DNA of 64,000 nucleotides from Bradyrhizobium sp. ARR65 (GCF_000472385.1 NZ_AWZU01000006.1:108-64107); one strand, 5' to 3'; numbered from the stretch's first letter, positions 24,385-33,646 are shown. Notes: generated from the letters alone by a model not told the origin. Numbers and translations are program-made.

Positions 24385-26196
24385 CTACTTCCGCCCAAAC
24401 AGCCGTTCGATATCCGACAGCTTGAGCTCGACATAGGTCGGCCGGCCGTGGTTGCACTGGCCGGAATTGGGCGTTTCTTCCATTTCGCGCAGCAGCGCGT
24501 TCATCTCTTCCGGCCGCAAGCGCCGCCCGGCGCGCACCGAGCCGTGGCAGGCCATGGTGGCCGCGACATGCATCAGTTTCCTTTCGAGCGGCAGCGCCTC
24601 GTCCCATTCATCCATGTGCTCGGCGAGGTCGCGCAGCAATGCGCTCGCGTCGATCTTGCCGAGCAGCGACGGCGTCTCGCGCACCGCGACGGCGCCGGGG
24701 CCAAAGGATTCGATTGCAAGCCCAAAGGAAGCGAGCTCCCTATCGCGCGCCAGCAGCCGCTCGACCGTCGCCTCGTCCAATTCGACGATTTCGGGAATCA
24801 GGAGGATCTGCCGCTGCACGCCATTCCTGGCGAGCGAGCCCTTCAGTTTCTCATAGACGATGCGCTCATGCGCCGCGTGCTGGTCGACGACGATCAACCC
24901 GTCGCGCGTTTGCGAGACGATATAGGTCTCGTGGATTTGCGTGCGCGCAGCGCCCAGCGGGCGGTCGAGCAAATCGGGCGGCGGTTGCGCCTCGAAACGC
25001 ACGTCGGCGGTGGGCGCGCCGACATCGAAGACCGCCTGATCCGGCTCGGCGAAGGCCGGCGTGGCTGCGCCCGCAAAGCCCGGCAGCGGGCCCGTCGGCA
25101 GCGACGGCGAGCGGCGCCAATCCCAGTTGCCGGGGCGCGGCGCGAGCTGCGGGCGGAACGAGGCGATCGCAGCGCTCGCGCCATTGGCGGCGGTGCGCCG
25201 GCCCTCGCGCGCGAGCCCCTCCTTCAAGGCATGTACGATCAGCGCACGCACCAGGCCCGCATTGCGGAAGCGCACCTCGGTCTTGGCGGGATGCACATTG
25301 GCGTCGACCTCGCGCGCATCCAGCGTCACGAACAGCGCCACCACCGGGTGCCGGTCGCGCGGCAAATAATCCGCATAGGCCGCGCGCACCGCGCCCAAGA
25401 TCAGCTTGTCGCGCACCGGACGGTTATTGACGAACAGATATTGCCCCAGCGCATTCGCGCGGGTCAGCGCGGGCGAGGCGGCAAAGCCCTCGACAAGCAC
25501 GCCGTCGCGTTCGGCGCGCACCTCGATGGCATGGCTGCGAAACTCCGCGCCCAAGACGTCGCCGAGCCGCGTGAGCCGGCCCGCGGCGCCCGGCAGCGCC
25601 GCAGCCCAGGTCACCGGCGCGCGCTCTTCGCCGGCGAGCGTGAACGCGATGTCGGGCCGCGCCATCGCAAGTCGCCGCACCACTTCCCGGATCGCCTCGG
25701 CCTCGGTGCGGTCGGTCTTTAGGAATTTTAGGCGCGCCGGCGTTGCGTAGAAGAGGTCGTTGACCTCGACGCGCGTGCCCTGGCCAAGTGCTGCTGGCAT
25801 CGGCCTCGCCTTCACCCCGCCTTCCACCGAAAGCGACCAGGCATGCGGTTCGCTGGCATGGCGCGTGGTGATGGAGAGCCTTGCCACCGCGCCGATCGAG
25901 GGCAGCGCCTCGCCGCGAAATCCGAGGGTGCGGATCTGCAGGAGATCTTCATTATCGAGTTTCGAGGTCGCGTGGCGCTCAACCGCAAGCTCGAGGTCCG
26001 TGGCCGTCATCCCGGAGCCGTCGTCGGTGATGCCGATGCGCCGCCGCCCGCCGCCGTCGGTAAAGACGTCGATCCGGCTCGCGCCGGCGTCGATGGCGTT
26101 CTCGACCAGCTCCTTGACGACACTGGCAGGCCGCTCCACCACTTCGCCCGCGGCGATACGGTTGACGAGCTGTTCGGGAAGTTGGCGGACGGGCAT
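24385..26196 (-). CDS. mutL: DNA mismatch repair protein MutL
   Basis: 603 residues. The GHKL ATPase has NRIAAGEVVERPASVVKELV, DDGSGM and LGFRGEALPSIGAVARL. After a Pro-rich linker (about 335-400) the C-terminal dimerisation domain holds DQHAAHERIVYE, which satisfies the endonuclease pattern DQHA(X)2E(X)4E, together with ACHGSVRAGRRL and QCNHGRPTYVEL. This MutL is therefore predicted to nick DNA itself, as in bacteria lacking MutH. Start ATG 26196. Confidence 0.96.
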   Translation of the reverse strand: MPVRQLPEQLVNRIAAGEVVERPASVVKELVENAIDAGASRIDVFTDGGGRRRIGITDDGSGMTATDLELAVERHATSKLDNEDLLQIRTLGFRGEALPSIGAVARLSITTRHASEPHAWSLSVEGGVKARPMPAALGQGTRVEVNDLFYATPARLKFLKTDRTEAEAIREVVRRLAMARPDIAFTLAGEERAPVTWAAALPGAAGRLTRLGDVLGAEFRSHAIEVRAERDGVLVEGFAASPALTRANALGQYLFVNNRPVRDKLILGAVRAAYADYLPRDRHPVVALFVTLDAREVDANVHPAKTEVRFRNAGLVRALIVHALKEGLAREGRRTAANGASAAIASFRPQLAPRPGNWDWRRSPSLPTGPLPGFAGAATPAFAEPDQAVFDVGAPTADVRFEAQPPPDLLDRPLGAARTQIHETYIVSQTRDGLIVVDQHAAHERIVYEKLKGSLARNGVQRQILLIPEIVELDEATVERLLARDRELASFGLAIESFGPGAVAVRETPSLLGKIDASALLRDLAEHMDEWDEALPLERKLMHVAATMACHGSVRAGRRLRPEEMNALLREMEETPNSGQCNHGRPTYVELKLSDIERLFGRK

Positions 26197-26424
26197 GGGT
26201 TCCAGTCAGATTCGGGTCAACCCACATTGTAAGCATTGCGCGCGCGTCCTCAAAGCAAGGAGCATTCCCGTTGGGGATGAGGTGGGTCTATCACATTGAA
26301 GATATTGATGTTCGATGCCGACCCGTAAAGCCTGGCCAGACCGTGCTAACCGCTGCGAGCATTGTGACGCGGGGCCGGCGGGTATATGGTTTCAAGAAAA
26401 ACGATCATGCGACGAGAGGAAACC
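26197..26424. other. Divergent intergenic region between mutL and the ribbon-helix-helix gene
   Basis: 228 bp that should contain the promoters of both genes. No repeat element or RNA gene is recognisable. ATGs at 26386 and 26407 are in frame with the rightward gene but lack the strong ribosome binding site seen before 26425. Confidence 0.4.
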
Positions 26425-26742
26425 ATGTGCCATTTGTTCGCGCATCAGCCGCAACGCGACTACGAATCCCAGACCCGATCGTTGCGCATCGGGGGCCATT
26501 GCACGTCGATCCGTCTCGAAATGTCGTTCTGGGATACGCTGGAGGAGATTGCAGCGACGCAGAACATGAGCCTGGCAAAATTCCTCACGACGCTGCATGA
26601 CGAGGTGCTCGATCACCATGGCGAGGTCAAGAATTTCGCCTCGCTCTTGCGGTGCTCCTGCTTGATCTATCGCGCAAGAAGCGCGCAGGCCGTGGCGGAG
26701 TTTCGTCACACGGCAGCGCCCATCCTAGATGCTGCCGAATAG
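26425..26742 (+). CDS. Ribbon-helix-helix domain protein
   Basis: 105 residues. TRSLRIGGHCTSIRLEMSFWDTLEEIAATQNMSLAKFLTTLHDEVL is a ribbon-helix-helix unit of the RHH_4 type common in alphaproteobacteria: a short strand (TSIRLE) followed by two helices. ATG 26425 is chosen because GAGAGGA lies 6 nt upstream; two upstream ATGs exist. The N-terminus contains CHLFAHQPQRDYE and the C-terminus CSCLIYRARS, giving three cysteines and several histidines, so metal binding is conceivable. Probably a DNA-binding regulator; targets unknown. Confidence 0.82.
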   Translation: MCHLFAHQPQRDYESQTRSLRIGGHCTSIRLEMSFWDTLEEIAATQNMSLAKFLTTLHDEVLDHHGEVKNFASLLRCSCLIYRARSAQAVAEFRHTAAPILDAAE

Positions 26743-26803
26743 TCATTTGACAGGGTGCGCGATAGCGAAATCGTTTTTGCCTCCTACACGCGCCGATCTT
26801 AAA

Positions 26804-26902
26804 CCGTCATGCTGAGGCGCGAGCCTCGAAGGATGAACGGCCCGGCTGCGAGAGCCGGGCCGTCGCCATTCGAGGCTCGCTTTGCGAGCGCCTCAGGTGA
26901 CG
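26804..26902. repeat. Intergenic palindromic repeat, CCTCGAAGG family, uninterrupted copy
   Basis: CCGTCATGCTGAGGCGC ... GAGCCTCGAAGGATGAACGG, a CCCGGCTGCGAGAGCCGGG hairpin, then the complementary half ending GCGCCTCAGGTGACGG. It shows the base structure into which the extra module is inserted in other copies. Located between the ribbon-helix-helix gene and the GMC oxidoreductase gene (convergent). Confidence 0.75.
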
Positions 26903-27003
26903 GGGCTGTTTTGAGAGCCTGCTTCAACCAAGGTCCGTTAGTTCTCTGATTCGGGAGTAAGCGGCTCTGGGCTTGCGCACAGAGCCGCCGCGCGTGGGTC
27001 CAA

Positions 27004-28572
27004 TCAAATCTCCTTCTTCTGCATCGCGCCGGCGATGTAGTCGGCCTGGCGGATGGCCAGCGATACGATGGTGAGTGTGGGGTTGCAGGCCGCGCCGCTG
27101 GTGAACTGGCTGCCATCGGAGATGAACAGGTTCTTGATGTCGTGGGTCTGGCCGAACTTGTTCACGACGCCATCCCGCGGTTTCTCGCTCATTCGATTGG
27201 TCCCGAGATTATGGGTGCTGGGATAGGGCGGTGTCGGATAGGTGACGGTCGCGCCGACCGCCTCGTAAACCGCCGCGCCTTGCTTGTAGGCGTGTGTCCG
27301 CATCGCGACGTCATTGGGGTGATCATCGAAATGCACGCTGGCGACCGGCAGGCCGAACTTGTCCTTGGCCTTCGGATCGAGGGTGACGCGATTGGTCTCC
27401 TGCGGCATGTCCTCGCCGACGATCCACAGACCCGCCATCCGCGGATATCCCTCGATGGCGCTGGTGAACTCGCGTCCCCAGGCGCCTGGATTGAGGAAGG
27501 CCGCCATAAAGGGCAGGCCCAGCGAGAGCGTCTCCATTTCGTAGCCGCCGACGAAACCGCGCTTCGGATCGTTGCGCGCCTCATCGCGGATGATGCCCGC
27601 CATTGTGGTGCCGCGATACATGTGGACTGATTTCTCGAACACCGCGTAGACGCTGCCGGTCGTGTGCCGCATGTAATTGCGCCCGACCTGGCCCGACGAA
27701 TTGGCTAGCCCGTCAGGGAACATGTTGGAGGCGCTGTTGAGCAGCAAACGCGGGCTCTCGATGGAGTTGCCCGCGACCGCCACCACACGTGCTTTCTGCC
27801 GTTGCATGGCGCCGGTCTCGTCGGCATAGACCACGCCCGTGACCTTGCCGCTCGCATCATGCTCGATCTTGAGCACCATGCTGTTCGGGCGCACCTCCAT
27901 ATTTCCCGTCGCCTCGCCCTTCGGGATCTCGGTGTAGAGCGTCGACCACTTCGCCCCGGATTTGCATCCCTGGAAGCAAAAGCCGATCTGCAGGCACGAA
28001 CCGCGGCCGTCACGCGGTTCGCTGTTGATTGCCATCCGCCCGGTATGGACTTCCTTGTAGCCGAGCGTCTTGGCGCCGGCTTCGAGCACCTTGAAATTGT
28101 TGTTGCCGGGCAGGCCGGGAATGCCGTTGGTGCGCGTCACGCCCATCTTGTCCTCGGCCTTGGCGTAATAAGGCTCCATCTCGGCGAGCGTGATCGGCCA
28201 GTCCAACAGATTGGCACTGGGAATATCGCCATAGGTGCTCTTGATCTTGAACTCATGCTCGCCAAAGCGCAGCGATGCGCCGGCCCAGTGCGTGGTCGAG
28301 CCGCCGACCGCCTTCACGATCCACGCCGGAAGATTGGGGAAGTCCTTGTGAACGCGCCAGCTTCCCGAAGTCGTGCGCATGTCCTTCCAGGCAAGTTGGG
28401 TAAAGCTGTCCCATTCGTCGTTGACGAAGTCCTGGTTCTCGATGCGCGGGCCCGCCTCTAGGATGACGACCTTCACGCCCTTTTGCGCAAGCTCGTTGCC
28501 CAGCGTTCCGCCGCCGGCGCCCGAACCTATCACGACGACCACGCCGCTGTCGTTCAGATCGAATTTTGCCAT
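27004..28572 (-). CDS. GMC-type FAD-dependent oxidoreductase (sugar/alcohol dehydrogenase large subunit)
   Basis: 522 residues. VVVIGSGAGGGTLGNELAQKG is the FAD dinucleotide motif and ILEAGPRIE its end; VGGSTTHWAGASLRF and AVAGNSIESPRLLLNS are GMC signatures, and HNLGTNRM and ACNPTLTIVSLAIR hold the C-terminal active-site His and Asn. This resembles the FAD subunit of gluconate 2-dehydrogenase or FAD-glucose dehydrogenase. GGGAGGA precedes the ATG. The upstream genes encode the small exported subunit and a cytochrome c, so electrons probably pass to the respiratory chain in the periplasm. The large subunit lacks its own signal peptide and is presumably co-exported with the Tat subunit. Substrate unknown. 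Confidence 0.9.
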   Translation of the reverse strand: MAKFDLNDSGVVVVIGSGAGGGTLGNELAQKGVKVVILEAGPRIENQDFVNDEWDSFTQLAWKDMRTTSGSWRVHKDFPNLPAWIVKAVGGSTTHWAGASLRFGEHEFKIKSTYGDIPSANLLDWPITLAEMEPYYAKAEDKMGVTRTNGIPGLPGNNNFKVLEAGAKTLGYKEVHTGRMAINSEPRDGRGSCLQIGFCFQGCKSGAKWSTLYTEIPKGEATGNMEVRPNSMVLKIEHDASGKVTGVVYADETGAMQRQKARVVAVAGNSIESPRLLLNSASNMFPDGLANSSGQVGRNYMRHTTGSVYAVFEKSVHMYRGTTMAGIIRDEARNDPKRGFVGGYEMETLSLGLPFMAAFLNPGAWGREFTSAIEGYPRMAGLWIVGEDMPQETNRVTLDPKAKDKFGLPVASVHFDDHPNDVAMRTHAYKQGAAVYEAVGATVTYPTPPYPSTHNLGTNRMSEKPRDGVVNKFGQTHDIKNLFISDGSQFTSGAACNPTLTIVSLAIRQADYIAGAMQKKEI

Positions 28573-28607
28573 GTTGATTTCCTCCCTGATGTTCTCTGTC
28601 CAGGTGC

Positions 28608-29156
28608 CTAGACTTTCGGGAGCCAGTCGATGTCGGCGAAGCCGCGCTTGATGTAGCCGCCATACTCCGCCGAGGAGCCCTCGTAGCCGAACTTCGGCCA
28701 TACCTCCTTCTGGTTGTAGAGCGAGACGATGAGATCGCCGCGGACCTTCTGGAAGAAGTCGCTCTGCTCGATGCGGCGCAAGAGCGCCACCCGATCCGCT
28801 TCCCAGGGCACTTCGACGTAAGCGAGTTGGTGACGCTCGCGGGCGTCCTGGTCGAGCCGGTTCACGCCATCCGTGATCAGCGTCTTGATGGCGGGATCTT
28901 TCGCCGCTTTGTCGTCCCAGGGCTTGATCGCCGTGATGTAGTAGCTGTCGCCCAGGAAGTCGTGCGGATAGATGTCGCGCGCGACCTTGAGCAGCGTCTT
29001 CAGCGTCGCAGGCGGAAGCGCGACGCTATCCTCCGCCCAGGCGTCTTCGATGCTGAAGCCCGCAGTGGTCGCGGCCGCGACCACCGGCACCGTTGTTGCC
29101 GCGCCCTTGAGAAAGGTCCGGCGATCATATTTGCTGCGACGATCAACTTCTCTCAT
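28608..29156 (-). CDS. Gluconate 2-dehydrogenase subunit 3-like protein, Tat-exported
   Basis: 182 residues. The Tat signal YDRRTFLKGAATTVPVVAA is evident, followed by a Gluconate_2-dh3 domain: ALPPATLKTLLKVARDIYPHDFLGDSYY, LITDGVNRLDQDARERH, and the C-terminal SLYNQKEVWPKFGYEGSSAEYGGYIKRGF. This family carries the GMC catalytic subunit through the Tat pathway and stabilises it. ATG 29156 is used because GGAGGAG lies 3-9 nt upstream. It is 35 nt upstream of the GMC gene and in the same operon. Confidence 0.92.
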   Translation of the reverse strand: MREVDRRSKYDRRTFLKGAATTVPVVAAATTAGFSIEDAWAEDSVALPPATLKTLLKVARDIYPHDFLGDSYYITAIKPWDDKAAKDPAIKTLITDGVNRLDQDARERHQLAYVEVPWEADRVALLRRIEQSDFFQKVRGDLIVSLYNQKEVWPKFGYEGSSAEYGGYIKRGFADIDWLPKV

Positions 29157-29192
29157 GAGCTCCTCCACTGATCTCTTGTTGATTGTAGTTGG

Positions 29193-29588
29193 CTAGCCGA
29201 AACGTCCGCCCTTCTGGATCACTTCGATCTTGTAGCCGTCGGGATCGCTGACGAAGAAGAACCGCGCCAGTGTCCTGCCGTCGTGCTTGAAATCGCGCAG
29301 CGGCCCCGGAGACAATTGCTCCTGCGTAAAGCGCGCATGCTCGGCGTCGACATCGTCGACCACCACCGCAAGGTGGCCATAGCCGTCGCCGAGCGAATAG
29401 GGCTCCTTGCGGTCGAAATTAACCGTCAGCTCGACTTCGAAAGGCGAAGAGGGATGACGCAAATAGACCAGGGCGAACTCCGCGAATTTGAAGCGGTCGG
29501 CCACCTCGAGCCCGAATGCGCGCGCGTAGAAATCAAGCGATCTCGCTTCATCGAGAACGCGGATCATCGAGTGGACGGGTTTGGCCAT
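29193..29588 (-). CDS. VOC-family glyoxalase I-like protein
   Basis: 131 residues. Four metal ligands of glyoxalase I appear at the expected spacing: His6 (VHSMIRV), Glu53 (EVELTVN), His72 (GYGHLAVVVDD) and Glu122 (GYKIEVIQ). YARAFGLEVADR and FFVSDPDGYK are usual for GloA, which isomerises the glutathione-methylglyoxal hemithioacetal. It lies inside the dehydrogenase operon, abutting the cytochrome c stop and 36 nt upstream of the subunit-3 gene. Unlike its neighbours it has no export signal, so it probably detoxifies a reactive aldehyde related to the dehydrogenase substrate in the cytoplasm. Confidence 0.86.
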   Translation of the reverse strand: MAKPVHSMIRVLDEARSLDFYARAFGLEVADRFKFAEFALVYLRHPSSPFEVELTVNFDRKEPYSLGDGYGHLAVVVDDVDAEHARFTQEQLSPGPLRDFKHDGRTLARFFFVSDPDGYKIEVIQKGGRFG

Positions 29589-29990
29589 TCAGTTCAGCTC
29601 CTTCAAATAGGCGATGATCGCCGCGCGAGTCTCGGGCTTGGCTTGGCGGTAAACCATGAAAGCGTCGGGAACGACGCCTTGCGGGTTGGTGAGCCACGCG
29701 TCCAGCCTGGCCTCGTCCCAGACGAAATCCGCTTTTGCGAGTCCCGGCGAATAGCGGAAGCCGTCGACCTTGCCGGCGGGCCTGCCGACCACCTTGGAGA
29801 GCTGCGGGCCCTGCCGGATCGGCTCAGACGGGTTGATGGTGTGGCAGGTTGCACATTGCTGCTTGAACAGCGTGGCGCCATCGGGCGGCTTTGCGGCGGG
29901 CAGCGGTATTTGCGCGGCCGCCATTCTCACTGCCAGCAGCGCGCCGCAAAATACCAGCCCGATTGCGTATCGCCCGCGCAAGCTTGTCAT
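29589..29990 (-). CDS. Exported class I cytochrome c
   Basis: 133 residues. A signal peptide (YAIGLVFCGALLAVRMAAAQ) precedes a single haem site CATCH (Cys46, Cys49, His50), with GPQLSKVVGR and a likely axial Met in DAFMVYRQ near residue 112. It is the first gene of the operon, directly abutting the VOC gene, and is the expected electron acceptor of the GMC dehydrogenase. The fold is like mitochondrial-type small cytochromes c. Confidence 0.92.
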   Translation of the reverse strand: MTSLRGRYAIGLVFCGALLAVRMAAAQIPLPAAKPPDGATLFKQQCATCHTINPSEPIRQGPQLSKVVGRPAGKVDGFRYSPGLAKADFVWDEARLDAWLTNPQGVVPDAFMVYRQAKPETRAAIIAYLKELN

Positions 29991-30117
29991 CCGTCTTACC
30001 TCGCCATGCGCGGATGTTAGGCGGCGGCAAACGGGCCGTGGTAGTAGCGGGCTGTTTCAGGGCAGAACAAAACAGGTCGCGGCGTCACGTCGGCCGCGCG
30101 TTGCCGAAACGCCTGGT

Positions 30118-30537
30118 TTAATCCTCAAATCCGCGCGAGCCGCGCCGGGCCTTGATGTCGCCGCGGCGCTTCTTGCCCTCGAGCCGGCGCCGTTTTGAGG
30201 CCAGCGTCGGCTTGGTCGGCCGGCGTGGCGTCGGCCTGACCATCGCCTCGCGCAACAGGCTGACCAGCCGCTCGATGGCGTCGGCGCGGTTGCGCTCCTG
30301 GGTGCGAAAGCGCTGGGCGTGGATCACGATCACGCCGTCCTTGGTCATGCGCTGGCCGGCGAGGCGAACAAGCCGGGTGCGGGCGTCCGGCGGCAATACG
30401 ATCCGATTGGTATCGAAGCGCAACTGCGCGGCAGTCGCGAGCTTGTTGACGTTCTGCCCGCCGGGCCCGGAGGCACGGACAAAGCCGATCTCGAGATCGT
30501 TTTCGTCGATGGAGAGATCGCGGGAAATCCGCAGCAT
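30118..30537 (-). CDS. arfB: Alternative ribosome-rescue factor / peptidyl-tRNA hydrolase
   Basis: 139 residues. The GGQ motif sits in VRASGPGGQNVNKLAT, as in release factors, with no codon-recognition domains. The C-terminal tail is highly basic (KRRRLEGKKRRGDIKARRG) and should lie in the mRNA channel of stalled ribosomes. This combination identifies ArfB (YaeJ). ATG 30537 gives the standard N-terminus LRISRDLSIDE; the longer open frame upstream is not family-like. Confidence 0.93.
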   Translation of the reverse strand: MLRISRDLSIDENDLEIGFVRASGPGGQNVNKLATAAQLRFDTNRIVLPPDARTRLVRLAGQRMTKDGVIVIHAQRFRTQERNRADAIERLVSLLREAMVRPTPRRPTKPTLASKRRRLEGKKRRGDIKARRGSRGFED

Positions 30538-30605
30538 GACGGCACCGGGAGATGGAATCGGTGCGCAGGATAGCGGGTTTGCGGCGAAACGGGCTCGCAA
30601 TCTCT

Positions 30606-30765
30606 CCGTCGTCCTGAGGTGCCGGGGCCAACGGGGTCCGCGCGAAGCGCGGCCCGATGGCAGGCTCCGCGGCGGCCCCGAAGGGCGACGGCCCGGCCGT
30701 CGCGCCGGGGCCGTTCATCCTTCGAGGCTCATTGCGTTCGCGCCTCTGGATGATGGGTCTGAGGT
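30606..30765. repeat. Intergenic palindromic repeat, CCTGAGG/CCTCGAAGG family, with a nested module
   Basis: CGTCCTGAGGTGC on the left and CTTCGAGGC ... GGTCTGAGG on the right, with GAAGGGCGACGGCCCGG as the central hairpin. The module GCCAACGGGGTC ... GCCCGATGGCAGGCTCC occupies 30627-30668, interrupting a CCGGGGC/GGCCCCG hairpin. It lies between arfB and the M16 peptidase genes. Confidence 0.73.
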
Positions 30766-30786
30766 GTCCGACTTAACCAGACAGCC

Positions 30787-32163
30787 TCAATCCGCCTTGG
30801 CCGGACCCGGCGCGGCGACCGGCTGCGCGGCGGCTTGCGGGGCACGGCCGACGATCACCGTGAGCAGGCCTTGGTCCCAGAGCCGCTTGGCGGCCTGCTT
30901 GGCATCATCCAGCGTCACCGCATCGACCAGGCTGTTGCGCTTTTCCAGATAGTCGATCGGCAGGCCGTCGAGCTGATACTGCAACAGCCCCGACGCGAGC
31001 TTCGATGAGGTGTCGAGCGCGAGCATCTGCGAGCCCTTCAGATAGGACTTGGCCTCATCGAGTTCCTGTTGCGTCGGACCGTCTTGCGCCATGCGGCGGA
31101 CTTCCTTCTCGATCGCGGTGATGGTCTCGCCGGCGCGGTCGGCGCGGGTGCCGGTGTTGCCGATGAACAGGGCCGAGTGTTCCATCCACGACAGCGCTCC
31201 GTAGATGGAATAGGCAAGCCCTCGCTTTTCGCGGACCTCGTGATAGAGCCGGGAGGACAGTCCGCTCCCGCCGAGAATGTGGTTGACGACATAGCCCGCC
31301 ATGAAGTTCGGATCATGCCGCATGATGCCCGGGCTGCCGAAGGTGATCACGGTCTGCGGCACATCGAGCGGGACAAAGGCGCGCTGCGGCGGCTTGGCGG
31401 CCTCGACGTCGGGAACCGGGGTCAGGTTCGCCTTGGCCGGCAGGTCGCCGAAAGTCTGGTCGAGCAGCTTGCCAAGCGTCGCCGGGTCGACGTCGCCGAC
31501 CACGGCGATCTTCAGCTTGTCCTTGGCCAGCACGCGGCCGACGTAATCCTTCATGTCCGCGACGGTGATGGTCGGAACGGTGTCCAGCGTACCGGAGGTT
31601 AGCCGGCCATATGGATGATCGCCGTAGGCGACTTCCAGGAATTTGCGCCCCGCCAGCGCATTGGGATTGGCGCTGTCGCGCTTGAGCCCGGACATCACCT
31701 GCGAGCGGATCCGTTCGACATCGGCGGCGTCGAAATGCGGCGAGGTCAGCGCGCTGTGCAGCAGCGTGAAGGCTTCGTCCTTGTTGTCCTTCAGCATGCG
31801 CAAGGATCCTCGGAAGTAGTCCCGCGTCACGGAGAAGCTCAATTCGATGGCGCGGCGCTCGAGCCGCTCATGGTAGGCCTTGGAATCGAGATTGCCCGAA
31901 CCCTCGTCGAGCAGATCGGCAACCAGGTTGCCGACCCCGGGCTTGTCCGCCGGGTCCTGGCTGGCGCCGCCGACAAAGGCATACTCCATTGCGATCAGCG
32001 GCACGGTGGAATCCTGTACGTACCAGGCTTCGATGCCGCCAGGCGAGGTCAGGTGCTGGATCTTGGTCGCGGCCTGTGACGGCGCGATCGTCGGCAGTGT
32101 TGCGCCGAGCGCCACCGCGAGCGTGCAGACAAAGCGCCGCGTGAACTTCAGATGATGGGTCAC
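30787..32163 (-). CDS. M16-family peptidase homologue lacking the HxxEH zinc motif
   Basis: 458 residues from GTG 32163, which overlaps the stop of the upstream M16 gene (GTGA). A signal peptide (FVCTLAVALGATLPTIAPSQA) points to the periplasm. The position that should hold HxxEH reads GVGNLVADLLDEG, so this subunit cannot bind catalytic zinc. The second M16 domain keeps the structural GLAYSIYGAL region and the substrate loop GGSGLSSRLYHEVREKRG. By analogy with mitochondrial processing peptidase and PqqF-like pairs, it should form a heterodimer with the active subunit encoded just upstream. Confidence 0.9.
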   Translation of the reverse strand: MTHHLKFTRRFVCTLAVALGATLPTIAPSQAATKIQHLTSPGGIEAWYVQDSTVPLIAMEYAFVGGASQDPADKPGVGNLVADLLDEGSGNLDSKAYHERLERRAIELSFSVTRDYFRGSLRMLKDNKDEAFTLLHSALTSPHFDAADVERIRSQVMSGLKRDSANPNALAGRKFLEVAYGDHPYGRLTSGTLDTVPTITVADMKDYVGRVLAKDKLKIAVVGDVDPATLGKLLDQTFGDLPAKANLTPVPDVEAAKPPQRAFVPLDVPQTVITFGSPGIMRHDPNFMAGYVVNHILGGSGLSSRLYHEVREKRGLAYSIYGALSWMEHSALFIGNTGTRADRAGETITAIEKEVRRMAQDGPTQQELDEAKSYLKGSQMLALDTSSKLASGLLQYQLDGLPIDYLEKRNSLVDAVTLDDAKQAAKRLWDQGLLTVIVGRAPQAAAQPVAAPGPAKAD

Positions 32164-33551
32164 GAACGCTTCTCCTCGTGCTTGGTGGCCTGAGTGTCCT
32201 TGATGAGATAGCCGGTAACGGAACGCTTCTTGTCGAGCCATTTCTGTGCCGCCTGCCGCACCTGTTCGGCGGTGACGGCCCGGATCCGGTCTGGCCAGCT
32301 TCTGATGTCCTGGATGCTCAATCCGGTGGTCAACGCACCGCCATACCAGCGTGCCATGGTTGCCTGGTTGTCCTGCGCGTAGATCGCTTCCGCAATCAAC
32401 TGGTTCTTCACGCGCTCGAGATCTTCGGAGGACGCCGGATTTTCCGCAACTTTGGCGACGACGCCATCGATCGCCTGCTCGACCTGCGCGAAATCAATGC
32501 CGGGCTTGGGCGAGGCGGAGATCGAGAACTGCGAGGGATCGAGCGCGGTGCCCTGATAGGCCGCGGAGGCCGCGACCGCCAGCGGATGGTCGACGACGAG
32601 CGCGCGGTAAAGATAGGAGTTGTTGCCGCTGCCCATGAGCTGCGCCAGCACGTCGAGCGCGGCGCTTTCGCCGGGGCTCGCGGTGGTGGCGGAGGGCACG
32701 AGGTAGAAGCGTTTCACCGTAGGCTGCTCGACATGCGGATCGGCCACCGTCACGGTACGCGGGCCCGCCGGCTCCGGCTCCTGCGGGCGAACGCGATGCG
32801 CAGGAATCGAAGATTGCGCCGCGACCTTGCCGAAGGTCTGCTCGGCCAGCGGCCGGACTTCGCCGACATCGACGTCGCCGGCAATCACCAGGATCGCATT
32901 GTTGGGCGCGTAGAAACGCCGGTAAAACGCCAGCGCATCCTCGCGGCCGAGCTTTTCGATCTCCGGATGCCAGCCGATCACCGGACGCCCGTAAGGGTGG
33001 TTGAGGTAAAGCGCCGCCATGATCTGCTCGTTCAGCCGTGCCTCCGGATTGTTGGCGACGCGCATGTTGTATTCCTCGAGCACGACGTCGCGCTCAGGCA
33101 GCACGTTCTCGTCCTTCAGGATCAGGCCGGTCATGCGGTCGGCTTCGAACTCCATCATCTTGGCCAACTGGTCGCGCGGCACGCGCTGGAAGAAGCCGGT
33201 GTAGTCGTAGGACGTGAACGCGTTTTCGTTGCCGCCGATGCGCAGCACCGTCTGGGAGAATTCGCCGGCCGGGTGCTTGGCGGTCCCCTTGAACATCAGG
33301 TGTTCGAGGAAGTGGGCGAGCCCGGACTTGCCGGGCGTCTCGTCGGCGGAGCCGACCTTGTACCAGATCATTTGCGTGACCACCGGCGTGCGATGATCCT
33401 GGATCACCACCACCTGCAATCCGTTGTCGAGCGTAAACGTCGCTGGCGGGGCCGAGGTCGAGGTTGGGGCTGGGGTGGTCTCCGCGAAGGCGGGGGACGC
33501 AACGAGGAAGAGCGCAAGCAAGGCGGCTGTGGAGCGATGTAAGGGCATCAT
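32160..33551 (-). CDS. M16-family zinc metallopeptidase, active subunit
   Basis: 463 residues. Signal peptide STAALLALFLVASPAFAE, then KSGLAHFLEHLMFKGT with the inverted zinc motif HFLEH, and a downstream Glu in VLEEYNMRVANNPEA as third ligand. The C-terminal half shows the usual M16 gate helices. It is followed without gap by the non-catalytic partner. The pair is probably a periplasmic processing protease. Two consecutive ATGs (33551, 33548) are possible starts. Confidence 0.92.
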   Translation of the reverse strand: MMPLHRSTAALLALFLVASPAFAETTPAPTSTSAPPATFTLDNGLQVVVIQDHRTPVVTQMIWYKVGSADETPGKSGLAHFLEHLMFKGTAKHPAGEFSQTVLRIGGNENAFTSYDYTGFFQRVPRDQLAKMMEFEADRMTGLILKDENVLPERDVVLEEYNMRVANNPEARLNEQIMAALYLNHPYGRPVIGWHPEIEKLGREDALAFYRRFYAPNNAILVIAGDVDVGEVRPLAEQTFGKVAAQSSIPAHRVRPQEPEPAGPRTVTVADPHVEQPTVKRFYLVPSATTASPGESAALDVLAQLMGSGNNSYLYRALVVDHPLAVAASAAYQGTALDPSQFSISASPKPGIDFAQVEQAIDGVVAKVAENPASSEDLERVKNQLIAEAIYAQDNQATMARWYGGALTTGLSIQDIRSWPDRIRAVTAEQVRQAAQKWLDKKRSVTGYLIKDTQATKHEEKRS

Positions 33552-33646
33552 GACCTATGTAAAAGCCCGAACGTTGCCGTTCGGGTCAAAAGCACCCTTG
33601 TCCCCACGCAAATGGGTGCGACCGACGCTTTCGCGTCATGGAGTTC

